From NCBI GenBank assembly GCA_013322215.1, contig JAAMEZ010000026.1, forward strand, positions 62,001 through 126,000: 64,000 bases of DNA. The letters are read 5' to 3'. Shown here piece by piece: positions 1-8,832 of the stretch. The notes under the pieces were generated by a model. The model saw only the letters and a program-made list of their open reading frames with translations. It was not told where the DNA came from and ran no database searches. This DNA is from Martinezella rhizogenes (GTDB taxonomy: Bacteria; Pseudomonadota; Alphaproteobacteria; Rhizobiales; Rhizobiaceae). Every line of letters starts with the position of its first letter. The first letter of the stretch is position 1. The position numbers and the translations under genes are program-made.

Positions 1-90
1 CAGAAGCGGGCGCTCCAGTCTTATGGCGGCGTTGACGGCGACCATCAGATCCTTGTCGGCGATATAGTCGGCAGTTCCCTGGAATTGCAT
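1..90 (-). CDS. MoxR-family AAA+ ATPase, N-terminal fragment
   Basis: Only the first 30 codons lie in the window; the gene runs off the left edge. They begin MQFQGTADYIADKDL and end with AAIRLERPLL, which resembles the segment just before the Walker A motif of MoxR-type AAA+ ATPases of rhizobia. MoxR proteins are usually chaperone-like ATPases acting with von Willebrand factor A domain proteins encoded next to them, but nothing of that context is visible here. The gene diverges from the ABC protein at 254, and the roughly 160 bp between them must hold both promoters. The assignment rests on a short segment. Confidence 0.6.
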   Translation of the reverse strand, partial: MQFQGTADYIADKDLMVAVNAAIRLERPLL

Positions 91-253
91 CGGAAGGCTT
101 TCTCAATCTTTCGAGTGCAAGCTAATTGCTGACCTTATTCGGTTCAAGACGCGAAACCGTGTATATAGGAATGTGATCCCACCGATCTATTGCAAGGGTG
201 GACATGAGGGCGGGTCATGATTAACTGACGGGACGCGTCGCAGGGAAGTGCTG

Positions 254-2104
254 ATGGCAGTTGAAAAGCAAGCCAAGCCGAATATCCAGGGAAACGAACA
301 GGTCGGATACGATTTGAGCCTTTTCTTTCGGCTGAGGATGATGTTCTCCGCTTTCTGGAATTCGGCTGTTCGCATCAAGATCATTTCCCTGACTGTCGTG
401 CTCTTCGTGATCATTCTGGTCACGGCCTATGTCCAGGTGCTGCTCAACAGCTGGAATGCGCCCTTCTACGATTCGCTGGCAAGGCGCGATATTTCCGCTT
501 TCTTCCATCAGCTCGGCGTCTTCGGCATCATCGCTGGCTCGCTGCTGGTCCTCAACGTCGTCCAGGCCTGGCTCAACCAGATGACCGCGCTCTATATGCG
601 CGAAGGGCTGGCGCGCGATCTGGTCGATCAATGGCTGCAGGCCAAGCGTGCGCTTCGCCTTGCCTCCTCCGGTCTTATCGGCGTCAATCCCGACCAGCGG
701 CTGCATGAGGACGCCCGCAATCTTGCCGAAAGCTCGACCGGTCTGGCCATCGGTCTCGTGCAGGCGACGATCCTGCTTTTGAGCTTCATCGGCGTGCTCT
801 GGGAGCTCTCCAGCGGCATGGTTTTTCACCTCAGGGGCATGAGCTTCTCCATTCCGGGCTATATGGTCTGGGCGGCGATCCTTTATGCCGGATCGGCGTC
901 CTTCCTCAGTCAATTCGTCGGTCGCCGTCTGGTGCGGCTGAACGCGGATCGCTATTCGAAGGAGGCCGAGCTGCGCTTCGCGCTCATGCATGCCAACGAG
1001 CATATGCCGGCGATCACGATTGCCGGCGGCGAGGAGAACGAGCGCCGACGGATCAATCTCGATATATCAGCCGTGCTTGCCGTCATCCGCCAGCTCGCCA
1101 TTGCCAATACCAATCTTACCTGGGTTTCTGCCGGCTACGGCTGGCTGGTGCTGATCATTCCCATCCTCGTTGCCGCGCCCGCCTATTTCTCCGGCGGCCT
1201 GACCTTCGGCCAGCTGATGGTGGCGGTTGGCGCCTTCAATCAGGTCAATTCCGCGCTGCGCTGGTATGTCGCCAATTTCGGCCCGATTGCCGAATGGCGT
1301 GCCACGCTGATGCGCGTGACCGATTTCCGCAAGGCGCTGACGGAAATGGACGACAAGACACCGATGCCGCACACCCTCGTCTTCGAAAAGGCGGCACCGG
1401 GCACGATGGTTTGGACCGATCTGGAGATTTCGACGAAGACCAATGACGAGGCGACGGAAAACGGCTTCCGGATCGCGGAAGGTACCGTGACGATCAATGC
1501 TGGCGAGCATGTGATGATCAACGGCGATCACGGCGTGAACCGCAGACTGCTGTTCGAGGTGCTGGCGCATCAATGGTACAGCGGTTCCGGCACGGTCAGC
1601 CTGCCACCGATGGATGATATGCTGTTTGTGCCGCACACGCCCTATGTGCCGACCGGCACGCTCAGGGAGGCAATCTGTTTTCCAGACGATCGGGACGCCT
1701 ATGACGATGCTGCCGTCGATACCGTCATCGACAAGGTGGGGCTTGGCCGCCTGAAGAGCCGTCTCGACACGCAGGCCCGCTGGGATCGATTGCTCGACAC
1801 AGAAGAACAGAAGGCCGTCGGCTTTGCGCATCTGCTGCTCGCGAAGCCGAAATGGGTCGTTTTCGACGATGCCCTGGAAGGGCTGGAGGCCGAAGTTCAG
1901 GCGAAGGCCTTTGCTCTGCTGGCAGAACTGGAGGATGCAACCCTGATCTATATCGGCCGCTCTGATGCTTTCATGCACGCCATGTCGCCGCGCGTCCTGC
2001 ACCTGCAGTCCTTGGCTCCGCATGAGCACAGCACCGACTTGCCAACGCCTGCCGAAACTGCCGGTGCGGCGCAGACGGATGAGAAAAAGGCCAGTGCACC
2101 GTAA
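254..2104 (+). CDS. SbmA/BacA-like ABC transporter, fused permease and degenerate ATPase domain
   Basis: A protein of 616 residues with an N-terminal membrane domain of about six helices (roughly residues 40-350) of the SbmA/BacA-like YddA type, followed by a nucleotide-binding domain from about 380. Relatives export or import peptides or very-long-chain fatty-acid compounds across the inner membrane. The ATPase domain is unusual: the Walker A position reads GDHGVNRR near residue 423 and lacks the invariant lysine; the signature region reads LLDTEEQKAV; the Walker B region reads WVVFDDAL near 535, with Asp in place of the catalytic Glu. ATP hydrolysis therefore looks unlikely. The start is the ATG at 254, preceded by AGGGA at 242-246; an in-frame GTG lies two codons upstream. 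Confidence 0.8.
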   Translation: MAVEKQAKPNIQGNEQVGYDLSLFFRLRMMFSAFWNSAVRIKIISLTVVLFVIILVTAYVQVLLNSWNAPFYDSLARRDISAFFHQLGVFGIIAGSLLVLNVVQAWLNQMTALYMREGLARDLVDQWLQAKRALRLASSGLIGVNPDQRLHEDARNLAESSTGLAIGLVQATILLLSFIGVLWELSSGMVFHLRGMSFSIPGYMVWAAILYAGSASFLSQFVGRRLVRLNADRYSKEAELRFALMHANEHMPAITIAGGEENERRRINLDISAVLAVIRQLAIANTNLTWVSAGYGWLVLIIPILVAAPAYFSGGLTFGQLMVAVGAFNQVNSALRWYVANFGPIAEWRATLMRVTDFRKALTEMDDKTPMPHTLVFEKAAPGTMVWTDLEISTKTNDEATENGFRIAEGTVTINAGEHVMINGDHGVNRRLLFEVLAHQWYSGSGTVSLPPMDDMLFVPHTPYVPTGTLREAICFPDDRDAYDDAAVDTVIDKVGLGRLKSRLDTQARWDRLLDTEEQKAVGFAHLLLAKPKWVVFDDALEGLEAEVQAKAFALLAELEDATLIYIGRSDAFMHAMSPRVLHLQSLAPHEHSTDLPTPAETAGAAQTDEKKASAP

Positions 2105-2180
2105 CCAAGCGCGCCGTAACTAGGGCGGCAGGGTAAGTCCTCGCATCGCCGCCGCTCTGGCTTCAATTTGCCCAAAATGA

Positions 2181-2211
2181 AAAACGCCCCGTCACCAGGA
2201 CGGGGCGTTTT
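2181..2211 (-). terminator. Rho-independent terminator, probably bidirectional
   Basis: A perfect 13-bp stem (AAAACGCCCCGTC with GACGGGGCGTTTT) closes a 5-base loop. A-rich sequence on one side and T-rich on the other give a U-run in either direction. It lies between the convergent ends of the ABC gene (stop at 2104) and efp (stop at 2236). Confidence 0.9.
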
Positions 2212-2235
2212 TCAATACGGAGAGAAGCTGATCGC

Positions 2236-2805
2236 TCAGTCCTTGGCGCGCTCGACGTAGGAATTGTCTTCCGTGGCGATGACGACGCGGGTGCCGGCGG
2301 TAATGTGCGGCGGCACCAGGGTGCGGATGCCGTTCGACAGTATGGCAGGCTTGTAGGAAGACGATGCCGTCTGGCCCTTGACGACCGGTTCGGTCTCGGT
2401 GATTTCGAGCGTCACGTGGCGCGGCAGTTCGAGCGCCAGCGGAATGCCTTCGTGGATCGACAGGATGCAGGTCATGCCTTCCTGCAGATAGGCCTTCTGG
2501 TCGCCCATGGTTTCAACGTCGACGACGACCTGGTCGTAGGTGGCCGGGTTCATGAAGTGGAAGCCTTCGCCGTCTTCATAGAGATACTGGAAGTTCACGT
2601 CTTCGACGAAAGCGCGCTCGACCTGCTCGGTGGTGCGCCAGCGCTCGGAGACCTTCACGCCATCGACGATGCGGCGCATGTCGACCTGGGTGACTGGAGT
2701 GCCCTTGCCCGGATGAAAGTTCTGTGCGGTGAGAACGACGTAGAGCTTGCCGTCGACGTCGAGAACGTTGCCCTTGCGGACTGAAGAGGCGATGACCTTG
2801 ACCAT
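2236..2805 (-). CDS. efp: Elongation factor P
   Basis: A protein of 189 residues, the full family length, with the three beta-barrel domains expected for EF-P. It enters the ribosomal E site and relieves stalling at polyproline. The modification loop reads HPGKG with Lys34 at the tip, the residue beta-lysylated by EpmA in bacteria that carry that enzyme. The gene diverges from epmA-epmB on the other strand, so target and modifying enzymes sit together and share a 152-bp promoter region. A strong terminator follows the stop. Confidence 0.97.
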   Translation of the reverse strand: MVKVIASSVRKGNVLDVDGKLYVVLTAQNFHPGKGTPVTQVDMRRIVDGVKVSERWRTTEQVERAFVEDVNFQYLYEDGEGFHFMNPATYDQVVVDVETMGDQKAYLQEGMTCILSIHEGIPLALELPRHVTLEITETEPVVKGQTASSSYKPAILSNGIRTLVPPHITAGTRVVIATEDNSYVERAKD

Positions 2806-2957
2806 AAGACTTCCTTGTAACGCTGCGTTTTGCGTCGTAGAGGGACTGTCTGAATGCTCTCCGAGACGCAGCTTTTGTTTGCTTGGGGGCGCAACTACCC
2901 TAAATCAACGGAAATTGCCACCCCCCAACGTGGCCGGTGCGCGGAAGAAAGCTAGGA

Positions 2958-4022
2958 ATGAAGCCAAAGACGAGCAAAGCGTCCCCCTGGTGGACCCGCA
3001 ATGTCCATGCGGACCGGCGGCCGTTCCTCATCGGCCGCAATGCCATCCAGGCGGCGCTGCGGGTTTTCTTTGCGCGCAACGACTTCATCGAGGTGGATAC
3101 GGCGACGCTGCAGGTATCGCCGGGCAACGAGGCGCATCTGCATGCTTTCGAGACCGAGGCGCTGACGACAGACGGCAAGGCTTTGCCGCTTTATCTGCAC
3201 ACATCGCCGGAATTTGCCTGCAAGAAGCTGCTTGCGGCCGGCGAAGAGCGCATCGCGTGCTTCGCCCATGTCTACCGCAATCGCGAGCGCGGGCCGCTGC
3301 ACCATCCGGAATTCACCATGCTCGAATGGTACAGGGCGGGTGAGAGCTACGAGGCCTTGATGGCCGATTGCTCCGCGCTGCTGGCACTTGCTGCGGAAAC
3401 GGTGGGGGCTAAAAAACTGAGCTATCGCGGCGCCGAGATTGATCCGTTCCTTACGCCCGATCGCATCAGTGTTGCGGCCGCCTTTGAGCGCTATGCCGGC
3501 ATCGATCTCTTTGCCTCTATCGGCCTCGATGGGTCGACGGATCGCGAGCGCTTGGCGGCGGATATGCGCCAGGTCGGTATGCGTGTGGCGGAGGACGACC
3601 TGTGGCAGGACCTCTTCAGCCGAGTGCTGGTCGAGAAGATTGAGCCGAATCTAGGCTTCGGCCGTGCCACGATTCTTGACGAATATCCCGTCTCCGAGGC
3701 AGCACTTGCGCGGCCCTCGGCCGGGGATCATCGCGTTGCCGAGCGGTTCGAGCTCTATGCCTGTGGCGTCGAGCTTGCCAATGCCTTCGGCGAGCTCACC
3801 AATGCCGAGGAGCAACGCCGCCGGTTCGAGATCGAGATGGCGGAAAAGCAGCGCGTCTATGGCGAAACCTATCCGCTGGACGAGGAGTTTCTGGAAGCGC
3901 TCGCGGTCATGCCCGAGGCGAGCGGCATCGCGCTCGGCTTTGACCGGCTTGTCATGCTGGCAACCGGCGCCTCGCGGATCGAGCAAGTGCTGTGGGCGCC
4001 GGTCGTGGAGTATGACGCATGA
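2958..4022 (+). CDS. epmA: EF-P--(R)-beta-lysine ligase
   Basis: A protein of 354 residues homologous to the catalytic core of class II lysyl-tRNA synthetase, without the anticodon-binding domain, as expected of EpmA (PoxA/GenX/YjeA). It activates beta-lysine and attaches it to Lys34 of EF-P. Motif 2 covers about residues 106-126 (YRNRERG, then HHPEFTMLEWYR) and motif 3 near the C-terminus reads GIALGFDRLVML. The chosen ATG follows AGGA directly and GGAAGAAAG a little upstream; a GTG seven codons earlier keeps the frame open. Its last four bases overlap the epmB start (ATGA), so the two genes are probably translationally coupled. Confidence 0.95.
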   Translation: MKPKTSKASPWWTRNVHADRRPFLIGRNAIQAALRVFFARNDFIEVDTATLQVSPGNEAHLHAFETEALTTDGKALPLYLHTSPEFACKKLLAAGEERIACFAHVYRNRERGPLHHPEFTMLEWYRAGESYEALMADCSALLALAAETVGAKKLSYRGAEIDPFLTPDRISVAAAFERYAGIDLFASIGLDGSTDRERLAADMRQVGMRVAEDDLWQDLFSRVLVEKIEPNLGFGRATILDEYPVSEAALARPSAGDHRVAERFELYACGVELANAFGELTNAEEQRRRFEIEMAEKQRVYGETYPLDEEFLEALAVMPEASGIALGFDRLVMLATGASRIEQVLWAPVVEYDA

Positions 4023-5071
4023 ATGCGATGCGCCCGATCCGGACTGTCGGCGAGCTTGAGCGCGCCGGGTTGATCGATGCCCACCAAGCCATCGCGCTCG
4101 AAGTGGTAGCGGAGCGCTATGCCGTTGCCCTGACGCCGACCGTGACTCGCCTCATCGACCCCGCCGATCCCGCCGATCCCATCGCCCGGCAATTCGTGCC
4201 TGATGCGGCCGAACTCATCGTCACGCCCGAGGAGCGCGCCGATCCGATCGGCGATCACGTACATAGCCCGGTCGAAGGCATCGTGCATCGCTATCCGGAC
4301 CGCGTGCTTCTGAAGGCCGTGCATGTCTGCCCGGTCTATTGCCGCTTCTGCTTCCGCCGCGAGATGGTCGGACCGCAAGGGCTCGGCACGCTGGACGGCG
4401 ATGCGCTCGACGGCGCCTTTGCCTATATCCGCGAGCACAGGGAGATCTGGGAGGTCATCCTCACCGGCGGCGATCCGCTGGTGCTTTCGCCGCGGCGGCT
4501 CGAAGAGATCTTGAGGCAGCTTGCCGATATCGACCATGTGAAGATCGTCCGCTTCCACACGCGCATCCCCGTCGTCGATCCCTCGAAGGTCGATGCGGCG
4601 CTGATCGCGGCGCTGAAGGCGAGCGGCAAGGCCATCTATGTCGCACTGCATGCCAATCATCCACGCGAGCTGACGCAGGAGGCGCGGGCTGCCTGCGCCC
4701 GGCTGGTCGATGCGGGCATCGTGCTTGTCAGCCAGTCGGTTCTGTTGAAGGGCGTCAATGACGATCCGGACGTTTTGGCGGCACTGATGAAGGCTTTCGT
4801 CGAAACGCGGGTGAAGCCTTATTATCTGCACCATCCGGACCTCGCGCCCGGCACCAGCCATTTCCGCCTTGGCATCGCCGAGGGACAGGCGATCGTCGCG
4901 GCGCTGCGCGGCCGTATCTCCGGCCTTTGCCAGCCGACCTATATTCTCGATATCCCGGGTGGCCACGGCAAAGCCGATATTGGTCGACGCTCGGTTCGCG
5001 AGTTACGCGAAGGTTGCTATTCGGTTTCGGACTATCGCGGCGGTGAGCACATTTATCCGCCGAAAGGTTAG
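4019..5071 (+). CDS. epmB: EF-P-associated lysine 2,3-aminomutase (radical SAM)
   Basis: A protein of 350 residues of the lysine 2,3-aminomutase family. The radical-SAM cluster motif CxxxCxxC is seen as Cys104, Cys108 and Cys111 (HVCPVYCRFCFRRE). EpmB converts (S)-alpha-lysine into (R)-beta-lysine with SAM and PLP, supplying EpmA. Its length fits the short EpmB class rather than the longer catabolic KamA enzymes, and the context (epmA overlapping by ATGA, efp divergent) agrees. Confidence 0.95.
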   Translation: MNAMRPIRTVGELERAGLIDAHQAIALEVVAERYAVALTPTVTRLIDPADPADPIARQFVPDAAELIVTPEERADPIGDHVHSPVEGIVHRYPDRVLLKAVHVCPVYCRFCFRREMVGPQGLGTLDGDALDGAFAYIREHREIWEVILTGGDPLVLSPRRLEEILRQLADIDHVKIVRFHTRIPVVDPSKVDAALIAALKASGKAIYVALHANHPRELTQEARAACARLVDAGIVLVSQSVLLKGVNDDPDVLAALMKAFVETRVKPYYLHHPDLAPGTSHFRLGIAEGQAIVAALRGRISGLCQPTYILDIPGGHGKADIGRRSVRELREGCYSVSDYRGGEHIYPPKG

Positions 5072-5429
5072 GGCCGGCTGCCGGAAGTCTATATGTTTAC
5101 TGCCGCTCTGATTGTGATGGTGTTTTTCGAATAAAACGTAGTGGCGAATTTTGGAGCGTTAACCTTCTTGGCGCCCGGCTCTTTCCAGAAATCATTACGC
5201 CTTCATATTAGATATTATTGATATTTGTGTGCGGGCCGCGCCTTAGATGGCTTACGTTTGGTAAATTTCAATCAGAAAAATCTAGAATATAGCAATTTTC
5301 TACGAATTATAAGTTGTTTGTATTTACCACGTCGCTTAGCGGAATGTTCTATTTTGCCTGTTACTTCTTGGTGAACGATAAGACTGTATAACTGTGGTTA
5401 TGCTTACCATTGCCAGAAGGGACTAGACT
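5072..5429. other. AT-rich intergenic region upstream of the carrier-protein operon
   Basis: This 358-bp stretch holds no convincing gene. It is clearly richer in A and T than its surroundings, especially at 5200-5400 (runs such as ATATTATTGATATTT). It must contain the promoter of the operon starting at 5430. One weak sigma-70-like pair is TTGCCT near 5355 with GATAAG 17 bases later. The ribosome-binding site GAAGGGA lies just before the ATG. I see no clear operator. Confidence 0.5.
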
Positions 5430-5681
5430 ATGAACAAGACGATTCGCGATTTGCTGGCCAAGTTCGGCGCTCTTCCCGTTGCTATCGATCAGATTGAAGA
5501 CGATGCTGATCTCTACGCAACCGGACTGTCTTCCTTCGCTTCCGTACAGTTGATGCTTGGCATCGAGGAAGCCTTCGATATCGAGTTTCCCGACAATCTG
5601 CTGAACCGCAAGTCCTTCGCCAGCATCGCCGCGATCGAAAGAACTGTCGGCATGATCCTCGACAGTAGAAAGGTCGCGTAA
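5430..5681 (+). CDS. Free-standing acyl/aminoacyl carrier protein
   Basis: An 83-residue protein with the carrier-protein fold (PF00550-like). The phosphopantetheine attachment serine is most likely Ser35 in GLSSFASVQL, which aligns with the DSL motif of ordinary ACPs although the aspartate is replaced by serine. The following helix (GIEEAFDIEFPD) is typical. It is not the fatty-acid AcpP; such small carrier proteins are the known partners of amino acid:[carrier protein] ligases, and that ligase is two genes downstream. Its stop codon overlaps the next start (TAATG), indicating coupled translation. Confidence 0.85.
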   Translation: MNKTIRDLLAKFGALPVAIDQIEDDADLYATGLSSFASVQLMLGIEEAFDIEFPDNLLNRKSFASIAAIERTVGMILDSRKVA

Positions 5682-6874
5682 TGACTGCGGCGGTCGCTAT
5701 AGTTGAGGTTGGGACGGGCGAGGGAGCGGCGGTGCGCGCCGCCCGTGTCGCAGCGATCGCCAGCCAACACGCCGATGCCGTCGATGCCGAGGGTCGGTTC
5801 CCACGCGAAGCCGTCGACGCGATGCGCGCCGAAAAGCTGCTCTCCATCCAGATCCCCGCCGATCTCGGCGGCGAAGGCGCGTCGATGACCGAAATCGCCG
5901 AGCTTTGCTCGATCCTCGGTCAAGCCTGCGCCGCCAGCGCCATGGTTTTCGCCATGCATCAGATCAAGCTTTCGAGCCTGGTCGAGCACGGCGCCGAGAG
6001 CGACTGGCACCGTGACTTCATGCGCCGCATCGCGAGGGAACAGCTGCTGCTCGCTTCGGCGACGACCGAAGGCGGGATCGGCGGCAACCTGCGCAACAGC
6101 ATCTGCGCCATCAAGGTCGAAGGCGACACCTGCTCCCTTGAAAAGGATGCGACCGTCATTTCCTACGGCGCCCATGCCGACGCCATTCTGATTACCTCGC
6201 GCAGCCATGCCGAGGCGGCGTCCTCCGATCAGGTGCTGACCTGCTTCCTTAGGGATCAATACGACATCAAGCGCACCGTCGAGTGGAACACGCTCGGCAT
6301 GCGCGGCACCTGCTCCGATGGCTTCCTGTTCAAGGGCGAGGCTCCGGCCAAGCAGATCCTGCCGAAGCCGTTTGCCGAGATCGCCGCGCAATCGATGCTC
6401 GCAAGCTCGCATCTGCTCTGGAGTGGTGTGTGGTACGGCATTGCCGCTGATGCGGTTTCCCGCGCGCAGGCTTTCGTCCGTGCCGCCGCCCGCAAGTCTC
6501 CCGGCGCACCACCGCCCGGTGCGCTGCGTCTCGCCGAAGCCTCCAGCATGCTGCAGATGGTGAAATCCAACGTGGTTGCCGGGCTGAAGGCCTATGAAGA
6601 GGCCAAGCTCGATGCGGACCGCCTGTCGTCTATGGCTTTCGCCGTGGCGATGAACAACGTCAAGATCGCCTCGTCCGAGATGATCCTGCCGATCATCAAC
6701 CACGCCATGCTGATCTGCGGCATCATGGGCTACAAGAACGGTACGCCCTACAGCCTCGGCCGCCACCTGCGCGATGCGCACTCGGCGCAATTGATGATCT
6801 CGAATGACCGCATTCTCGGCAATACGTCGACCATGCTGCTCGTCCACAAACAAGATACCAGCCTGTTGGGGTAA
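5681..6874 (+). CDS. Acyl-CoA dehydrogenase-family flavoprotein
   Basis: A protein of 397 residues with the full acyl-CoA dehydrogenase architecture: N-terminal helical domain (about 20-135), central beta-domain (about 140-230) and C-terminal helical bundle (about 240-390). No fatty-acid oxidation genes are nearby; the gene lies between a carrier protein and an aminoacyl:[carrier protein] ligase. This family includes flavoproteins that oxidise aminoacyl groups on carrier proteins, for example prolyl-S-PCP dehydrogenases of pyrrole biosynthesis. I infer that its substrate is an amino-acid thioester on the operon's carrier protein; the oxidation product cannot be read from the sequence. Confidence 0.85.
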   Translation: MTAAVAIVEVGTGEGAAVRAARVAAIASQHADAVDAEGRFPREAVDAMRAEKLLSIQIPADLGGEGASMTEIAELCSILGQACAASAMVFAMHQIKLSSLVEHGAESDWHRDFMRRIAREQLLLASATTEGGIGGNLRNSICAIKVEGDTCSLEKDATVISYGAHADAILITSRSHAEAASSDQVLTCFLRDQYDIKRTVEWNTLGMRGTCSDGFLFKGEAPAKQILPKPFAEIAAQSMLASSHLLWSGVWYGIAADAVSRAQAFVRAAARKSPGAPPPGALRLAEASSMLQMVKSNVVAGLKAYEEAKLDADRLSSMAFAVAMNNVKIASSEMILPIINHAMLICGIMGYKNGTPYSLGRHLRDAHSAQLMISNDRILGNTSTMLLVHKQDTSLLG

Positions 6875-6879
6875 CCGTC

Positions 6880-7788
6880 ATGGATATGCAATCCTCGTTT
6901 CTCGACCGTCTTTTCGATTCCGGTCTTTTGATCGACACCGGCGTTGACGGCCTCTATGGCCGCAGCGGCCAGTTCGAAGACGTCATTGCCGCTTTCGAGC
7001 GTCTGATCGACACGTTCGGCGGCGCCGATGGCGCCGAAGCCATCCGCTTTCCGCCCGGCATGAACCGCGCCTTCTTCGAAACGAGCGGCTACATGAAGAG
7101 CTTCCCGCAGCTCGCCGGCACAGTGCACAGTTTCTGCGGCAACGAGCTCGACCATATGAGCCTGCTGAAGTGCATGGAAGTCGGCGACGACTGGACGAAA
7201 GACCAGCAGGCGACCGATATCGTGCTGACGCCGGCGGCCTGCTATCCGCTCTATCCGACGGTTGCCAAGCGCGGCGCCATTCCGGAAGATGGTGCGCTCT
7301 ACGACCTGCAGTCCTATTGCTTCCGTCATGAGCCCTCCAAGGACCCGGCTCGCCAGCAGCTGTTCCGCATGCGCGAATATGTCTGCATGGGCAGCGAAAA
7401 GCATGTGACCGACTTCCGTCAGAGCTGGATGGATCGCGGCGTCGAGATGATGAAGGCCGTCGGCCTCGACGTGACCATCGACGTCGCCAACGACCCGTTC
7501 TTCGGCCGCGCCGGCAAGATGCTGGCCAACAACCAGCGCGACCAGAACCTGAAGTTCGAGCTGCTGATCCCGATCACCTCGACTGCCAACCCGACCGCCT
7601 GCATGAGCTTCAACTACCATCAGGATGCCTTCGGGACGAAATGGGGCCTGAATTTTGCCGATGGCAGCGTCGTGCACACGGCCTGCGTCGGCTTCGGCCT
7701 GGAGCGCATCGCGCTGGCGCTGTTCCACACCCACGGTCTCGACGTCGAGGAATGGCCCGAGAGCGTGCGCAAGGTGCTGTGGGGCTGA
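6880..7788 (+). CDS. Amino acid:[carrier protein] ligase (class II seryl-tRNA synthetase-like)
   Basis: A protein of 302 residues, a truncated class II aminoacyl-tRNA synthetase core without a tRNA-binding domain. Motif 2 is at 148-168 (FRHE, then LFRMREYV) and motif 3 at 271-279 (GFGLERIAL). Cys121, Glu166 and Cys269 match the zinc-binding Cys-Glu-Cys set of the atypical SerRS-like fold. Characterised homologues from Bradyrhizobium and Agrobacterium activate glycine or alanine with ATP and load the phosphopantetheine of a small carrier protein rather than tRNA. The carrier protein two genes upstream is the obvious acceptor. Which amino acid is used here cannot be told. Confidence 0.92.
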   Translation: MDMQSSFLDRLFDSGLLIDTGVDGLYGRSGQFEDVIAAFERLIDTFGGADGAEAIRFPPGMNRAFFETSGYMKSFPQLAGTVHSFCGNELDHMSLLKCMEVGDDWTKDQQATDIVLTPAACYPLYPTVAKRGAIPEDGALYDLQSYCFRHEPSKDPARQQLFRMREYVCMGSEKHVTDFRQSWMDRGVEMMKAVGLDVTIDVANDPFFGRAGKMLANNQRDQNLKFELLIPITSTANPTACMSFNYHQDAFGTKWGLNFADGSVVHTACVGFGLERIALALFHTHGLDVEEWPESVRKVLWG

Positions 7789-7796
7789 TCGCGTCC

Positions 7797-8756
7797 ATGG
7801 CTGCCGTGTTTCAGGGGCTGGATCCCGCCGCCTACAAGCCGCATGCATTGCACGACAGCGAGCGCATGTGGCCCGAGACGAATTGCTACATCGATCTCTG
7901 GATCGAGGTGCTTTCGACCTTGAAGCTGCCGCCGGAAGCCATGCTCGGCTTCACGGTGGGCCAAGATTTCGAAGGTGACCAGTTCACCTTCTTCAAGGTG
8001 CCGCTCGAGGATCTGGAAGCGCTCTACGGCGTGCGCTGCACCGAACTTGCGATCTACGACAAGGTCGAGAACCATGTCGCCGAGCAGATCGGCCGTGGCC
8101 GGCTCTGCCTGGTGGAGATGGACTCCTTCTTCATGCCGGATACGCAGGGCGTCGGTTATCGCCGCGAACACGGCAAGACCACGGTGGCGATCAACCGGCT
8201 CGACATGGAAGGCCGCACGCTCGACTACTTCCACAATGGCGGCTTCTTCCAGCTGTCCGGTGAGGATTTCGACGGGCTGTTCCAGCTGCATCTGACGGAT
8301 GAGGATCTGCCGTTCCTGCCCTACACGGAATTTGCCAAATTTCCGGAGAAGACACCGGCCGAAGCTGCGATCCGTCAGACGGCCCGGCAGCTCCTCGCCT
8401 TCCATTTCCGTCGACGCCCCGGCGCCAATCCGATCCGTGCCTTTGCGGAGGTCTTTCCGGCGCAGGTGGAAGCGATCGCTGAACGGCCTTTCGGCTTCTT
8501 CCATAAATATGCCTTCAACACGCTGCGCCAGCTCGGCGCCAACTTCGAGCTTGCCGGCAGCCATTTCGACTGGCTCTCGGCCGATTTGGCCAATGCGGCT
8601 GGCGAGGCGCGGAAAATTTCCGAGACGGCGAAGTCGGTGCAGTTTCAGCTGGCCCGCGCCATCACGCGCAAGAAATTCGAGCCGCTGCGCACGGCCCTTG
8701 ATCCGGCCGCCGATGCGTGGGATTCCATGATGAGCGAGCTTGAACGGAAGCTTTAA
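7797..8756 (+). CDS. DUF1839 family protein, possible thioester acyltransferase
   Basis: A protein of 319 residues of the uncharacterised DUF1839 family, eight bases after the ligase gene. Asn29-Cys30-Tyr31 near the N-terminus, Asp109/Asp115 and His125 in VEMDSFFMPDT...REHG, and Asp136 after a beta-strand together recall the cysteine-protease-like acyltransferase fold of BtrH, which moves an acyl group from a carrier protein to an amine. That comparison is mine, from pattern, and unproved. No signal peptide or membrane segment is seen, so it should act in the cytoplasm. The start is the first ATG after the ligase stop; the frame is open further upstream but overlaps the ligase. Confidence 0.75.
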   Translation: MAAVFQGLDPAAYKPHALHDSERMWPETNCYIDLWIEVLSTLKLPPEAMLGFTVGQDFEGDQFTFFKVPLEDLEALYGVRCTELAIYDKVENHVAEQIGRGRLCLVEMDSFFMPDTQGVGYRREHGKTTVAINRLDMEGRTLDYFHNGGFFQLSGEDFDGLFQLHLTDEDLPFLPYTEFAKFPEKTPAEAAIRQTARQLLAFHFRRRPGANPIRAFAEVFPAQVEAIAERPFGFFHKYAFNTLRQLGANFELAGSHFDWLSADLANAAGEARKISETAKSVQFQLARAITRKKFEPLRTALDPAADAWDSMMSELERKL

Positions 8757-8832
8757 GCGGCTTCCGTTCGATCGTCATACGGCTGGGTTATTTCAGAGAA
8801 TATTGGGGCGGGGGAAATCCCCGGAAGATGTC

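Noticed and set aside
8740..8832. TTG start for the GH2 gene at 8740
   Set aside because: It would overlap the DUF1839 gene and adds residues unlike the family's N-terminus; ATGs at 8833 and 8866 are better supported.
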